DNA of 64,000 bases from Sphingomonas sp. IBVSS2 (GTDB taxonomy: Bacteria > Pseudomonadota > Alphaproteobacteria > Sphingomonadales > Sphingomonadaceae): NCBI RefSeq assembly GCF_002127225.1, contig NZ_NFUR01000008.1, positions 54,707 through 118,706 on the forward strand, written 5' to 3'. Below are positions 41,348 to 49,267 of the stretch, in pieces; positions within the stretch are counted from its first letter, which is position 1; each line of letters begins with the position of its first letter. Both the position numbers and the translations under genes were made by a program. Under the pieces are notes generated by a model. That model ran no database searches and had not been told where the DNA came from. It saw only the letters and a list, made by a program, of their open reading frames with translations.

Positions 41348-41360
41348 GTCATATTATGAC
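41348..41360. promoter_or_regulatory. Perfect palindrome GTCATATTATGAC (candidate GntR operator)
   Basis: GTCATA-T-TATGAC is fully symmetric and lies between regulator 2 and the second lyase-like gene. Its GTCAT half matches the left half of the 34243 and 39736 sites, as expected for one regulator family with three target promoters. Confidence 0.6.
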
Positions 41361-41401
41361 CTGATAAAAATGTTCATCTTGAACGGGCGAGGACCCATCT
41401 C

Positions 41402-43297
41402 ATGCGCAAGCTGATTGCCGCGATGCTTCTGGCAGGCACCGCAACCACGATCGCCGCGGCGACTGCGCCGGCACAGGAGGCGCCGGCCGCGGCCCGGACC
41501 TGGGGTGCCGATAAGGCGGCGGGCGGCCGCGAGCTCGATGCGATGTGGCCACGGGTAGCCCAGCCCGACGACCAGGTCGGCATTCGCGGAGTCTTCCGCT
41601 TTGCTCTCGAGAGTGCTGGACTGAACTGGCGCCCCGAAAGGATCGCGCCCGCGCTCGATCTTGCGCGGCGGATGCAGGATCTCGATCCGGCATCGAAGAC
41701 CTATGGCAATTTCCGCTGGCGCTATGGGCAGAGCGCGGTGTTCGACGTGAACGGCGTCGAATTCAGCATGTTCCAGGCCGGCCTCATGCACCGCCTGTTC
41801 GGCGATCGACTGCCCGCCGATGCCCGGACCAAGCTCGAGGCGCTGATCGATACCGGCATCGAGGGCATGCAGCGCCATCCGGTGAAGCTCGACTATACCA
41901 ACATCTACCTGACCCAGGCCGCAAACCTCATCCTGTGCGGCGAGGCGGCGAACCGCCCGGAGATCGCGGCGCAGGGCTATGCCCGGCTCGACGCCTGGCT
42001 GGCCTTCACCGCCGAGCACGGCGTCACCGAGTTCGATTCGCCGACCTATTACGGCATCGACATCGAGGCACTGGCCGCGATCGCCCGCTATGCCGCACGT
42101 GCGGAAGGGCGCGCGCAGGCCGCCGTGGCGCTGCGCTATTTCTGGGCGGACGTCGCCGCCAACTGGTGGGCGCCGGGCGACCGGCTGGGCGGCGCCAATG
42201 CGCGCAGCTATGATTATCTCTGGGGACGCGGCTATCTCGAAGCACAGACCTGGCCCGCCGGCTGGCTGCGCGCCCTGCCGGAGCTGGAAGGCGCGGGCTG
42301 GATCGCGGGACCGCGGGCCAATCTGGTATCGATGCTCGATGCCGCCGAATGGGGACCTGACCAGGAACAGGCAGACGCGTTGCGCCGCCAGGTCCCGCGG
42401 ACCGTGGTGCAGAAATGGGGTGCGGAGCCCGAGCGCATCGCGACCCAGTATGTCGGCCGGTCGTTCAGCCTGGGCTCGGCGGGGGCCGGGCGCGGCGGCG
42501 ACGACCGGATGCTGGTCGGCAATATCGGCAATTCGCCGGACTTTGCCCAGATGATCCTGTTCATGGACGGCCGCGGCGATCCCTTTGGCCGCAACAAGCA
42601 GGCAGAGCGCCAGGGTGCGATGAAGGCGCTGCACCTGGTGCCCTTCCTCGCCACCGTCCAGCGCGGCCCCGAAATCCTTCAGCTTCTGGCAGCCGGCCCC
42701 GGCATCGAGATGAAGAATGGCGACAAGCTCGACCGCCTGCTCACCCAGTTCACCATCCCCGCACAGGCGGAAATCTGGGTGGGCGACAAACGCGTCCAGC
42801 CGGGCACGCCCCAGACGCCGACGCGAATTCCCGCCGGCGCCCTGGTCTCGGTCCGCTGGAAGGACGCGGTGATCGGCCTGCGCATCCTGCTCGCGACTGC
42901 CGCCACGTCGGAAGGCGGCGGTGCCGCGATCGAGCTGGTGCGAGAGAAGGTTGGCGATCCCGCTTCCCGCCTGACCATCGTCCATGCCGCCCACGAACCA
43001 ACCGGCCAGGGGCTCGCGGCACTGTGGCTCCGCGGAGCCGAAGGAATCGATGCGCGGAGCTTCGCGCGTTGGCGCAAAGCCTTTGCGGCTGCCGAAGCCC
43101 ATGTCGAACAGCACGGCGGCGTGGTTCGCCTCGACGTCGCCGGAACACGCGGTCCGATGCGGATCGAAGCAGATCCCACCCACGGAAACCGCATCCGCAC
43201 CGAAGGCGCCGAGCCTGCCCCGAAGCTCCTCAGCGTGAACGGTCGGGAAGTCGGATATCCGATCCTGACTCGTGCCGCTCGGCGTATCGTTCAATGA
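41402..43297 (+). CDS. Secreted alpha/alpha-toroid protein, probable polysaccharide lyase (second paralogue)
   Basis: 631 residues with a Sec signal peptide (MRKLIAAMLLAGTATTIAAATAPAQ). The helical N-terminal part holds LDYTNIYLTQAANLILCGEAA and GVTEFDSPTYYGIDIEALAAIA, corresponding to YTNI and EYNSPTY in 34339-36111. The large C-terminal beta-rich part (from about 340) contains RILLATAATSEGGGAAIELVRE. Alignment by eye is weak outside these motifs, so the two probably do different steps or act on different linkages. The toroid-plus-beta-sandwich layout is shared by several lyase families, but I cannot assign one. It is probably under GntR regulator 2. Confidence 0.6.
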   Translation: MRKLIAAMLLAGTATTIAAATAPAQEAPAAARTWGADKAAGGRELDAMWPRVAQPDDQVGIRGVFRFALESAGLNWRPERIAPALDLARRMQDLDPASKTYGNFRWRYGQSAVFDVNGVEFSMFQAGLMHRLFGDRLPADARTKLEALIDTGIEGMQRHPVKLDYTNIYLTQAANLILCGEAANRPEIAAQGYARLDAWLAFTAEHGVTEFDSPTYYGIDIEALAAIARYAARAEGRAQAAVALRYFWADVAANWWAPGDRLGGANARSYDYLWGRGYLEAQTWPAGWLRALPELEGAGWIAGPRANLVSMLDAAEWGPDQEQADALRRQVPRTVVQKWGAEPERIATQYVGRSFSLGSAGAGRGGDDRMLVGNIGNSPDFAQMILFMDGRGDPFGRNKQAERQGAMKALHLVPFLATVQRGPEILQLLAAGPGIEMKNGDKLDRLLTQFTIPAQAEIWVGDKRVQPGTPQTPTRIPAGALVSVRWKDAVIGLRILLATAATSEGGGAAIELVREKVGDPASRLTIVHAAHEPTGQGLAALWLRGAEGIDARSFARWRKAFAAAEAHVEQHGGVVRLDVAGTRGPMRIEADPTHGNRIRTEGAEPAPKLLSVNGREVGYPILTRAARRIVQ

Positions 43298-43479
43298 TTT
43301 ACTACCCGCACTGCGATATCGAGTTCCGGGATTCTGGTGGGCGGCCACTCGCTGACACAGGGTATCGCCAGCCCTCCTGAGGAATGATCAAGTTTCCAGA
43401 GCTGCGTTGCTGCGGAGATTGAAGCAAGATGGCCCTGCACTCAAGACACCGCGACCGTGGCGGATTCCGCAAGTCGGGT

Positions 43480-43789
43480 CGGCCTGCAAAACGGCGCTCC
43501 ACTCCGCGCTTGCATCAAGGCTGCGCTTGCCTGAGCTCCCTTGGCGGCCGCAGGCAGATTACCCCTGTCGCCATCCAGGGCGACGCCGCGTACCTTCGCG
43601 GCTTGCAGCGCAGCCCTGGTACGCTCGGAGGTCATTCTCTGCCTGCCCGCCGAAACCCGAAGATAGGAAACGAGATGGATCGGAGCCGGTGGAAAACCAC
43701 CGTCCTCGACCTCTAGATCGCCGTCACGCCCTACCCTCGCCCACCATGGAGCGACCGGAATTGGTAGAGCGCGACGCCAAGTCATTGGC
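43480..43789 (-). repeat. 310-bp repeat, copy 2, carrying the serine recombinase relic
   Basis: Near-identical to 21849-22158 in the same orientation. Minus-strand reading from about 43674: LVSYLRVSAGRQ then MTSERTRAALQAAKVRGVALDGDRG, with the same missing catalytic core. It sits between the polysaccharide locus and the HEPN-LprI gene. The flanking 43298-43479 and 43790-43913 contain no gene I can support; GTTGCG/CGCAAC at 43860-43875 forms a small hairpin. Confidence 0.75.
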
Positions 43790-43937
43790 TGCTATCAACC
43801 AGTCTTCCACGAAAGCCGACCTGAACCCGCTGCCTGATCGAATGGCTTGAATTAGGCCGGTTGCGGACTCGCAACGGTCGGCTCAGGAAGGTGAGGGTGG
43901 CGCAATCTTCCGATTGCCCGCGCTTGTGAGGTGCCTC

Positions 43938-44888
43938 GTGGCAAGAAACCGTATCGCAGAAATCGGTGAGGTTAGAGCCCGTAAGGGAAAGCATGGCGCG
44001 AGGTTCCGCGCTGAAACTGAGATCGACCGTATACTCGCGCTCGTGAGCAACGGGAGCTTACCTGAGGATGCCGATCATCTACCGGTGCGCCTCGTCACCG
44101 CGCTTGAGGTGTTCACCCGTGAACGCGTCGCCGAACTCATAGATCACGGCGAACCGTATATTGACCGGGCACGTGAACTAACCGTCGATTTCAAATTCGA
44201 CTTCGACCTCACGCGCGCCTTGGTTGGCAAGTCGATCAGCTTTGGCGAACTGATGAGTCACGCCGTACCTCTAAACGGCGTTGCCGACCTCGATAAAGTC
44301 TTCAAATCGCTGACAGAGAAGCCGCTAACCTCGCTCCTCAACGGCGTGCATGATTGGGTTCATGTTGAGATAGACGGAGATTCCCCGGCACCTATCGTGG
44401 CCGACGTGGACGAGATGAAGGCAAATCTAAATCTCTTATTCAAGGCAAGACACGTCTTGGTGCACGAGATGCCCGAAACGAGGCCTTTCACCGACGATCA
44501 GCTGAAACAATTCGCCCGCGCGTCATTCGAGTTCACGCACGCAATCGACCAAGCTATCACCAAATTGCTTTACGGCAATTATCCGTTAACTCAGATCGAG
44601 ATCAATCAGCGTGCAAGTGAGAGAGCTCAGCAAAGTAAGCAGGATCTAGGGGCCCTTCTTGATCACGTGAACCCGGGAGGTACTAGCGAAAGACTGAAGA
44701 AGGCGCAGGCGGTATGGGTAAGCTACGTTGAGAGTGAAGCGACCTTCCTTTCGCGAATGGACATGGAACGGCACGAGCACGGAAGCATCGCGCCTTCGAT
44801 ATATTGGTCTGTAGCAGATGAGCTGACCAAAGAACGGATCGCATGGATCACGCGCAGCTACGGGGAAGGTTGGGGACCACTGGACTAG
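43938..44888 (+). CDS. HEPN-like domain fused to a Cys-less LprI-type (DUF1311) domain
   Basis: 316 residues from the GTG at 43938 (GAGG five bases before); TTG 43914 is the outermost alternative. No signal peptide, so cytoplasmic. Residues about 50-210 are helical and contain FKARHVLVHEMP: R171-x4-H176 fits the RX4-6H motif of HEPN RNases. Residues about 217-305 match lysozyme-inhibitor LprI/DUF1311 (LTQIEINQRASERAQQSKQDL, LKKAQAVWVSYVESEATF, SIYWSVADELTKERIAWI). The cysteines normally found in exported LprI proteins are replaced. The gene is AT-richer than its neighbours and lies among relics, so it was probably acquired. A toxin or anti-phage role is conceivable. Confidence 0.6.
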   Translation: MARNRIAEIGEVRARKGKHGARFRAETEIDRILALVSNGSLPEDADHLPVRLVTALEVFTRERVAELIDHGEPYIDRARELTVDFKFDFDLTRALVGKSISFGELMSHAVPLNGVADLDKVFKSLTEKPLTSLLNGVHDWVHVEIDGDSPAPIVADVDEMKANLNLLFKARHVLVHEMPETRPFTDDQLKQFARASFEFTHAIDQAITKLLYGNYPLTQIEINQRASERAQQSKQDLGALLDHVNPGGTSERLKKAQAVWVSYVESEATFLSRMDMERHEHGSIAPSIYWSVADELTKERIAWITRSYGEGWGPLD

Positions 44889-44989
44889 CGCGCATCGAAT
44901 CCAATCACCGAGCTCGACAAGTAGGCTACGCAACCGCTGCCAAGCGCCAACTGAATTTCCCACGGTAGATTGAGCAGCTTTTCATCCAT
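44885..44989 (-). pseudogene. Truncated small membrane-protein gene
   Basis: MDEKLLNLPWEIQLALGSG followed by CVAYLSSSVIGFDAR and a stop. The LPWEIQLALGSG start is that of a common hypothetical inner-membrane protein of proteobacteria, normally longer; here it stops after 34 residues. Its stop overlaps the CTAG stop of the HEPN-LprI gene. The 45000-45215 stretch up to the amidase shows no recognisable gene. Confidence 0.45.
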
Positions 44990-45248
44990 GCCGCTGCGTA
45001 GCACGACCCGACCGACGACGCCCGCCCTACAGTCTGTCAGATTTTGAACCGCACTGTTTGTCGGCCGTGAATGGATGGCAGCTTTCAGATTCATCAAAGA
45101 GATCGGCGAAGGACCGCCATTGGGGCGCGAAACAACCCTTTGGTCGGCGCGGCCTTCTCTATCCGGCGGCGGACTTAGCTGGCACTCGCACTAGAACCGT
45201 AACCGGTTCCATGGCATGTCGGCGCCCAATCAATGGGAGGCATCGGGC

Positions 45249-46838
45249 ATGTTCAGGCCGATCTCGACGGCGCTTCTTGCGATATCCCTCGCAGCGCCTG
45301 TGCAGGCGCTGGGTCCGGACCCCGGCCTGACCCAAAGACCCGGTCAGGTCCGCACCGAATTCGACCTCGAAACCGCCACCGTGACCGACATCAATCGAGC
45401 GATCGACAGGGGCGCCCTGACCTCGGAGCAGCTCGTCCGCTTGTCGCTAGCCCGCATTCGAGCTTACGAACCGAAACTCCACGCGATCATCACGCTGAAT
45501 CCGCACGCGCTCGACGAGGCGCGAGCCCTGGACGCGGAGCGGCGGCGGAAAGGCCGCAGGTCGCTGCTCCACGGCATTCCCGTGCTCATCAAGGACAACA
45601 TCAACACCCGCGATCTCCCCACCACGCTCGGCTTCTATGGGTTGAAAGGCGCGCGCGCCGCCTCAGACGCGGCTGTCGTCACAAGGCTGCGCACAGCCGG
45701 CGCAATCATCCTCGCCAAGACCAATCTCAGCGAACTCGCCTCCGGGCCCCCGATGAGTTCGCTGGGCGGACAGACGCGCAATCCCTACAACCTCGCCTAT
45801 AGTCCGGCGGGATCGTCGAACGGGACCGCGGTGGGAATCGCCGCGGGCTATGCACCGATCGGCATCGCCACCGATACGACCGGTTCGGCGCGCTGGCCTG
45901 CGGCGACTAACGGCGTGGTGGGGATGCGCCCGACGATGGGCCTTTTCAGCGCCACGGGGGTCCAGCCGAACGCAGTGACGCTCGACACGGTTGGAGCCAT
46001 GGCGCGATCGGTCGCCGACGTGGCGCTCGTCACGCGGATCCTGGCAGACAGGCAACTGCCGGCGGAACCGAAGCTCGACCCTGGGGCCCTGCGCGGCGTG
46101 CGGATCGGTTTTCCCCGCGCTGCCTTCTCGGGAGACGATCCCGAGATCGATGCAGTGACGGCCCGCGCACTCGAGACACTTCGGGCAAGTGGTGCGACCG
46201 TGATCGACATTGAGCTGCCAGATTGGCTCATCCACCTTTCCGACAGCTTGCAGGCGTTATTGGTCCAGTCCGAGTCCGTCCCGAGCCTCGACGCCTATCT
46301 GTCGGCATCCTTTCCGTCTCCCTGGCCGCGGAGCCATGCGGCGATCCTGACGATGAGCGAGGCGCTGACGCGAGCCCCCGTCCCGGGCGCATTCGCGAAC
46401 CCAGGCCGGCTCGGCGGATATCGCTGGGAGGCGGCGGCGCTGCCGTTCGACGACCCTCTGTACGTGGCCGCACGCACGGACGGACGCCAATTCTTCCGAA
46501 CCTCGCTGCTCGCAATCCTGAAACGCTACAATGTGAGCACGATCGTCTATCCGACCCAGACGATGCGCATCAACAGGCTGGCGGAGGGGCCGGTGCGCAA
46601 CAAGCGCGGGCTGTTCGGCAATTTCGGCCCCACTCTCGCGAGCATCGCGGGATGGCCGGATATCACGGTGCCGGCCGGGGCGACGCCGGAGGGGCTGCCC
46701 GTGGGGGTTTCGTTCCTCGGACCCGCGTCCAGCGACGGGCAGGTCCTGTCCTGGGCATTCGCCTTCGAGCAGCAGGCGCATGGCCTGCGCCAGCCAGCCG
46801 CGACGCCGCCGCTGCGGGGCGAACGATTTGTCTATTAG
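45249..46838 (+). CDS. Exported amidase (amidase signature family) 1
   Basis: 529 residues from the ATG at 45249 (GGGAGG eight bases before). Signal peptide MFRPISTALLAISLAAPVQA. The amidase-signature triad is present: Lys in HGIPVLIKDNINTRDLPTT, cis-Ser in SPAGSSNGTAVGIAAG and nucleophilic Ser in IATDTTGSARWPAATNGVVG. The usual GGSSGGSAAAVA is altered to AGSSNGTAVGIA. Full length for the family. It probably hydrolyses an amide in the periplasm. The next gene is a second, divergent member with only 10 bp between them, so both are one operon. Confidence 0.88.
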   Translation: MFRPISTALLAISLAAPVQALGPDPGLTQRPGQVRTEFDLETATVTDINRAIDRGALTSEQLVRLSLARIRAYEPKLHAIITLNPHALDEARALDAERRRKGRRSLLHGIPVLIKDNINTRDLPTTLGFYGLKGARAASDAAVVTRLRTAGAIILAKTNLSELASGPPMSSLGGQTRNPYNLAYSPAGSSNGTAVGIAAGYAPIGIATDTTGSARWPAATNGVVGMRPTMGLFSATGVQPNAVTLDTVGAMARSVADVALVTRILADRQLPAEPKLDPGALRGVRIGFPRAAFSGDDPEIDAVTARALETLRASGATVIDIELPDWLIHLSDSLQALLVQSESVPSLDAYLSASFPSPWPRSHAAILTMSEALTRAPVPGAFANPGRLGGYRWEAAALPFDDPLYVAARTDGRQFFRTSLLAILKRYNVSTIVYPTQTMRINRLAEGPVRNKRGLFGNFGPTLASIAGWPDITVPAGATPEGLPVGVSFLGPASSDGQVLSWAFAFEQQAHGLRQPAATPPLRGERFVY

Positions 46839-46848
46839 GAGTGCCGGG

Positions 46849-48291
46849 ATGAGATCAGGCCAGCTGGCGCGGTACGGACTGAGCGCCACAGCAATGCTCC
46901 TGATGGGGGCTGCATCGGTTCGGGGCGGCCTCTACGGCGCGAGCCATATGACCGATGCGGCTGCGGCAAAGCATAGCGTCCTCACCTGGGCGGATCGCAA
47001 CAGGACCTATCGCTGGGACGGCGAAGGCATTGCCGGAATGCCGATCCTCATCAAGGACAATATCGAGACGCGCGACATGCCGACGACGGCCGGATCGCTC
47101 GCCCTGTCGCAAAATTCCCCCGGCAGGGACTCGCCGCTGGTCGCGCGCCTGCGCACGGCTGGAGCGGTGATCCTCGGTAAGACCAACCTTTCAGAGTGGG
47201 CCAATTTCCGCTCCTCGGCGTCGATCCCCGGATGGAGCGCGGTGGGGGGACAGACGGAGAATGCGTTCGACGCCGCAAGAACGCCGTGCGGCTCCTCAGC
47301 CGGAAGCGCGGTGGCAGTCGCTATTGGCTTGGCTCCCGCGGCCATAGGAACCGAAACCGACGGCTCCATCACCTGTCCGGCATCGGTCAACGGCGTGGTC
47401 GGCTTCAAGCCGACGGTCGGGCTGGTCAGCCGTACCCATGTCATTCCCATCGCTGCCTCGCAAGACACGCCCGGCCCGATCGCCCGAACGGTGCGGGAGG
47501 TGAGCTGGGTACTAACCGCGATCGCCGGCAGCGACCCACGCGATCCGGCCACCGTCGAGGCCGATGCCCGAAAGCGGGACTATGCCGCCATCCTGAACCG
47601 CAGGGCACTGCACGGCGCACGCATCGGGGCCATGCGCTTCTCGCTTTCCACCTATTCCGCGGAGACCAGGGCGCTGTTCGAGCTCGCGGTGCGGCGGATG
47701 CGCGCCGCGGGGGCGGAGATCGTCGACGTCACCCAGGGGCCGGCTGACCATGAGAAGATCGGCAACTGGGAATTCCAGGTTCTCGTGACCGAGTTCAAGC
47801 ACGGATTGAACGCCTATCTCGCGTCCACGCGACCCGACCAGGTGAAAGCGCGGACGCTGCGCCAGCTCATAGCCTTCAACGCCTCGCAACCGCGGGAGAT
47901 GCAGTTCTTCGGACAGGAGATGTTCGAACGCGCGCAGGCGGCGCCGGACATTGACGCCCCGGCCTATCTTGAAGCCCGCGCGCGATCCCGCCGCGCGGCT
48001 GGGCCGGACGGCATCGACCGGATGATGTCGAGATATCGCGTCGTCGCACTGATCGCGCCCACGACGTCACGCGCCGCAACGCTGGACCGCAACGACAATG
48101 ATCGTATGCAGGGTTCTGCAAGCCAGTTGCCCGCGGTAGCTGGCTATCCGCACCTAACCGTTCCGATGGGGCGGGATCGCGGGATGCCCGTGGGCATCAG
48201 CTTCATCGCGGGCAAATGGCAGGATGCTCGCGTGCTGACGCTCGGTTACGCCTTTGAATATGTGAATCGATCAAATGGCGTGGTGAAGTGA
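46849..48291 (+). CDS. Exported amidase (amidase signature family) 2, shortened N-terminus
   Basis: 480 residues; AGGAG precedes the ATG. Signal-like start (YGLSATAMLLMGAASVRGG). The triad is intact: GIAGMPILIKDNIETRDMPTT, RTPCGSSAGSAVAVAIG, IGTETDGSITCPASVNGVVG. About 60-70 residues found in amidase 1 between the signal peptide and the catalytic Lys (the helical DINRAI...LTSEQLVRLSLARIRAYEPKLHAII part) are reduced to roughly 20, so the fold may be compromised or adapted. Same operon as amidase 1, but the two are only moderately alike, so this is not a recent tandem duplication. Confidence 0.8.
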   Translation: MRSGQLARYGLSATAMLLMGAASVRGGLYGASHMTDAAAAKHSVLTWADRNRTYRWDGEGIAGMPILIKDNIETRDMPTTAGSLALSQNSPGRDSPLVARLRTAGAVILGKTNLSEWANFRSSASIPGWSAVGGQTENAFDAARTPCGSSAGSAVAVAIGLAPAAIGTETDGSITCPASVNGVVGFKPTVGLVSRTHVIPIAASQDTPGPIARTVREVSWVLTAIAGSDPRDPATVEADARKRDYAAILNRRALHGARIGAMRFSLSTYSAETRALFELAVRRMRAAGAEIVDVTQGPADHEKIGNWEFQVLVTEFKHGLNAYLASTRPDQVKARTLRQLIAFNASQPREMQFFGQEMFERAQAAPDIDAPAYLEARARSRRAAGPDGIDRMMSRYRVVALIAPTTSRAATLDRNDNDRMQGSASQLPAVAGYPHLTVPMGRDRGMPVGISFIAGKWQDARVLTLGYAFEYVNRSNGVVK

Positions 48292-48430
48292 AATGATGGC
48301 GGCCAAGTCATCCCATAACGGACAAGCGTATGCCTGTCTGACGAATGGCGGCTTCTAGAACTGCCTGCGGATCGCCGGGACGACCGCTATTGGCGCGCAT
48401 TGCCGACCTGCGACTCATGCGAATTACTGC

Positions 48431-48455
48431 CTGGCGGCTCGCGGGCCGCCTCCAG
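48431..48455 (+). terminator. Hairpin in the gap after the amidase pair
   Basis: CTGGCGGC / GCCGCC-CCAG type stem (GGCGGC 48433-48438 with GCCGCC 48445-48450, extended by CTGG/CCAG) without a U-tract. The 48292-48612 gap between the amidase operon and the convergent TetR gene otherwise shows nothing. Confidence 0.35.
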
Positions 48456-48612
48456 CATGTCCGCTTCCAGAAAGGCAATTAGCAGCCATTCAGTCGAGCT
48501 AACCCCTGCAGCCAACATCGCCCCGTAGACCGTCAAGTTGCGGGCACCGCAAGCCGGCCTGCATCATCGAGCATGACCCGCGACCCTGCCCGATATCTCT
48601 AAGTCTTCCCTA

Positions 48613-49185
48613 TCAAGGCTCCTTGACCAGCGCGGCGCCGACGATTGCGAGATGCGTGGCGATCAGAGTCCGGAGGTCCGCGCTGTCGGTCGCAATATCC
48701 TTGAAGCCCTTGAGAGCGTAGACAATCGATCGCGCAATACTCTCCGGCGACAGATCGAGAGCGGATCGGTCAACCGCGATTCTCAATATGTCGACCAGCT
48801 GATTCTCGAAAACCTGATAGCCAGTGCAGACGGCTTTGAAACCGAGGTCGAACATATCACGCGCGTCGGGGTGCGCCTGCATCAGCTCGTATCCCTCAAC
48901 CGCCCAGGCGTTACAGGCATAGAGAAGCTTCTCCTCGACCGTCGGCAGGTCCGAAATCCCGGTTCGGATCTGCGCTATCTTCTCTTCGACAGTCGCTTCG
49001 ACGACCGCCTGGAACACGGATTCCTTGTCCGGGAAGGTGAGATAGAGGGTCGGTCGCGTCAGGCCCGAGGCTTGGGCAATATCCGCCATCGTCGTCCGGC
49101 CGAACCCGTAACGCAGAAATACCGGCCTCGCCGCCCCGACAATATGCGACCGGCGAATGTTCGCTGAATCATTCATACCTGACAT
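48613..49185 (-). CDS. TetR-family transcriptional regulator
   Basis: 190 residues from MSGMNDSANIRRSHIVGAAR; an ATG three codons later is equally likely. The long upstream extension lacks domain character and would cover the shared promoter. The helix-turn-helix is FGRTTMADIAQASGLTRPTLYLTFPDKESVF (about 27-57), followed by an all-helical ligand domain. It is divergent from a short-chain dehydrogenase. TGACAT/ATGTCA arms (49188-49193 and 49205-49210) in the gap are a plausible operator. Probably represses itself and the dehydrogenase; ligand unknown. Confidence 0.88.
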   Translation of the reverse strand: MSGMNDSANIRRSHIVGAARPVFLRYGFGRTTMADIAQASGLTRPTLYLTFPDKESVFQAVVEATVEEKIAQIRTGISDLPTVEEKLLYACNAWAVEGYELMQAHPDARDMFDLGFKAVCTGYQVFENQLVDILRIAVDRSALDLSPESIARSIVYALKGFKDIATDSADLRTLIATHLAIVGAALVKEP

Positions 49186-49187
49186 TC

Positions 49188-49210
49188 TGACATATTGACC
49201 AGTCATGTCA
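49188..49210. promoter_or_regulatory. Inverted repeat, candidate TetR operator
   Basis: TGACAT-11 bases-ATGTCA, immediately next to the TetR start, in a region dense in further GACAT/TGTCA words up to 49252. Position and symmetry fit autoregulation. Confidence 0.5.
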
Positions 49211-49267
49211 ATGATGCTATCTGACACATAGACTAAAAGTGTCATAATGTCGCAAAGGACAATCATC

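Noticed and set aside
43302..43502. Minus-strand frame as possible transposase end
   Set aside because: No DDE or helix-turn-helix motif visible and no terminal repeats found around it.
45058..45230. Plus-strand frame before amidase 1
   Set aside because: No similarity noticed and it overlaps the amidase ribosome site.
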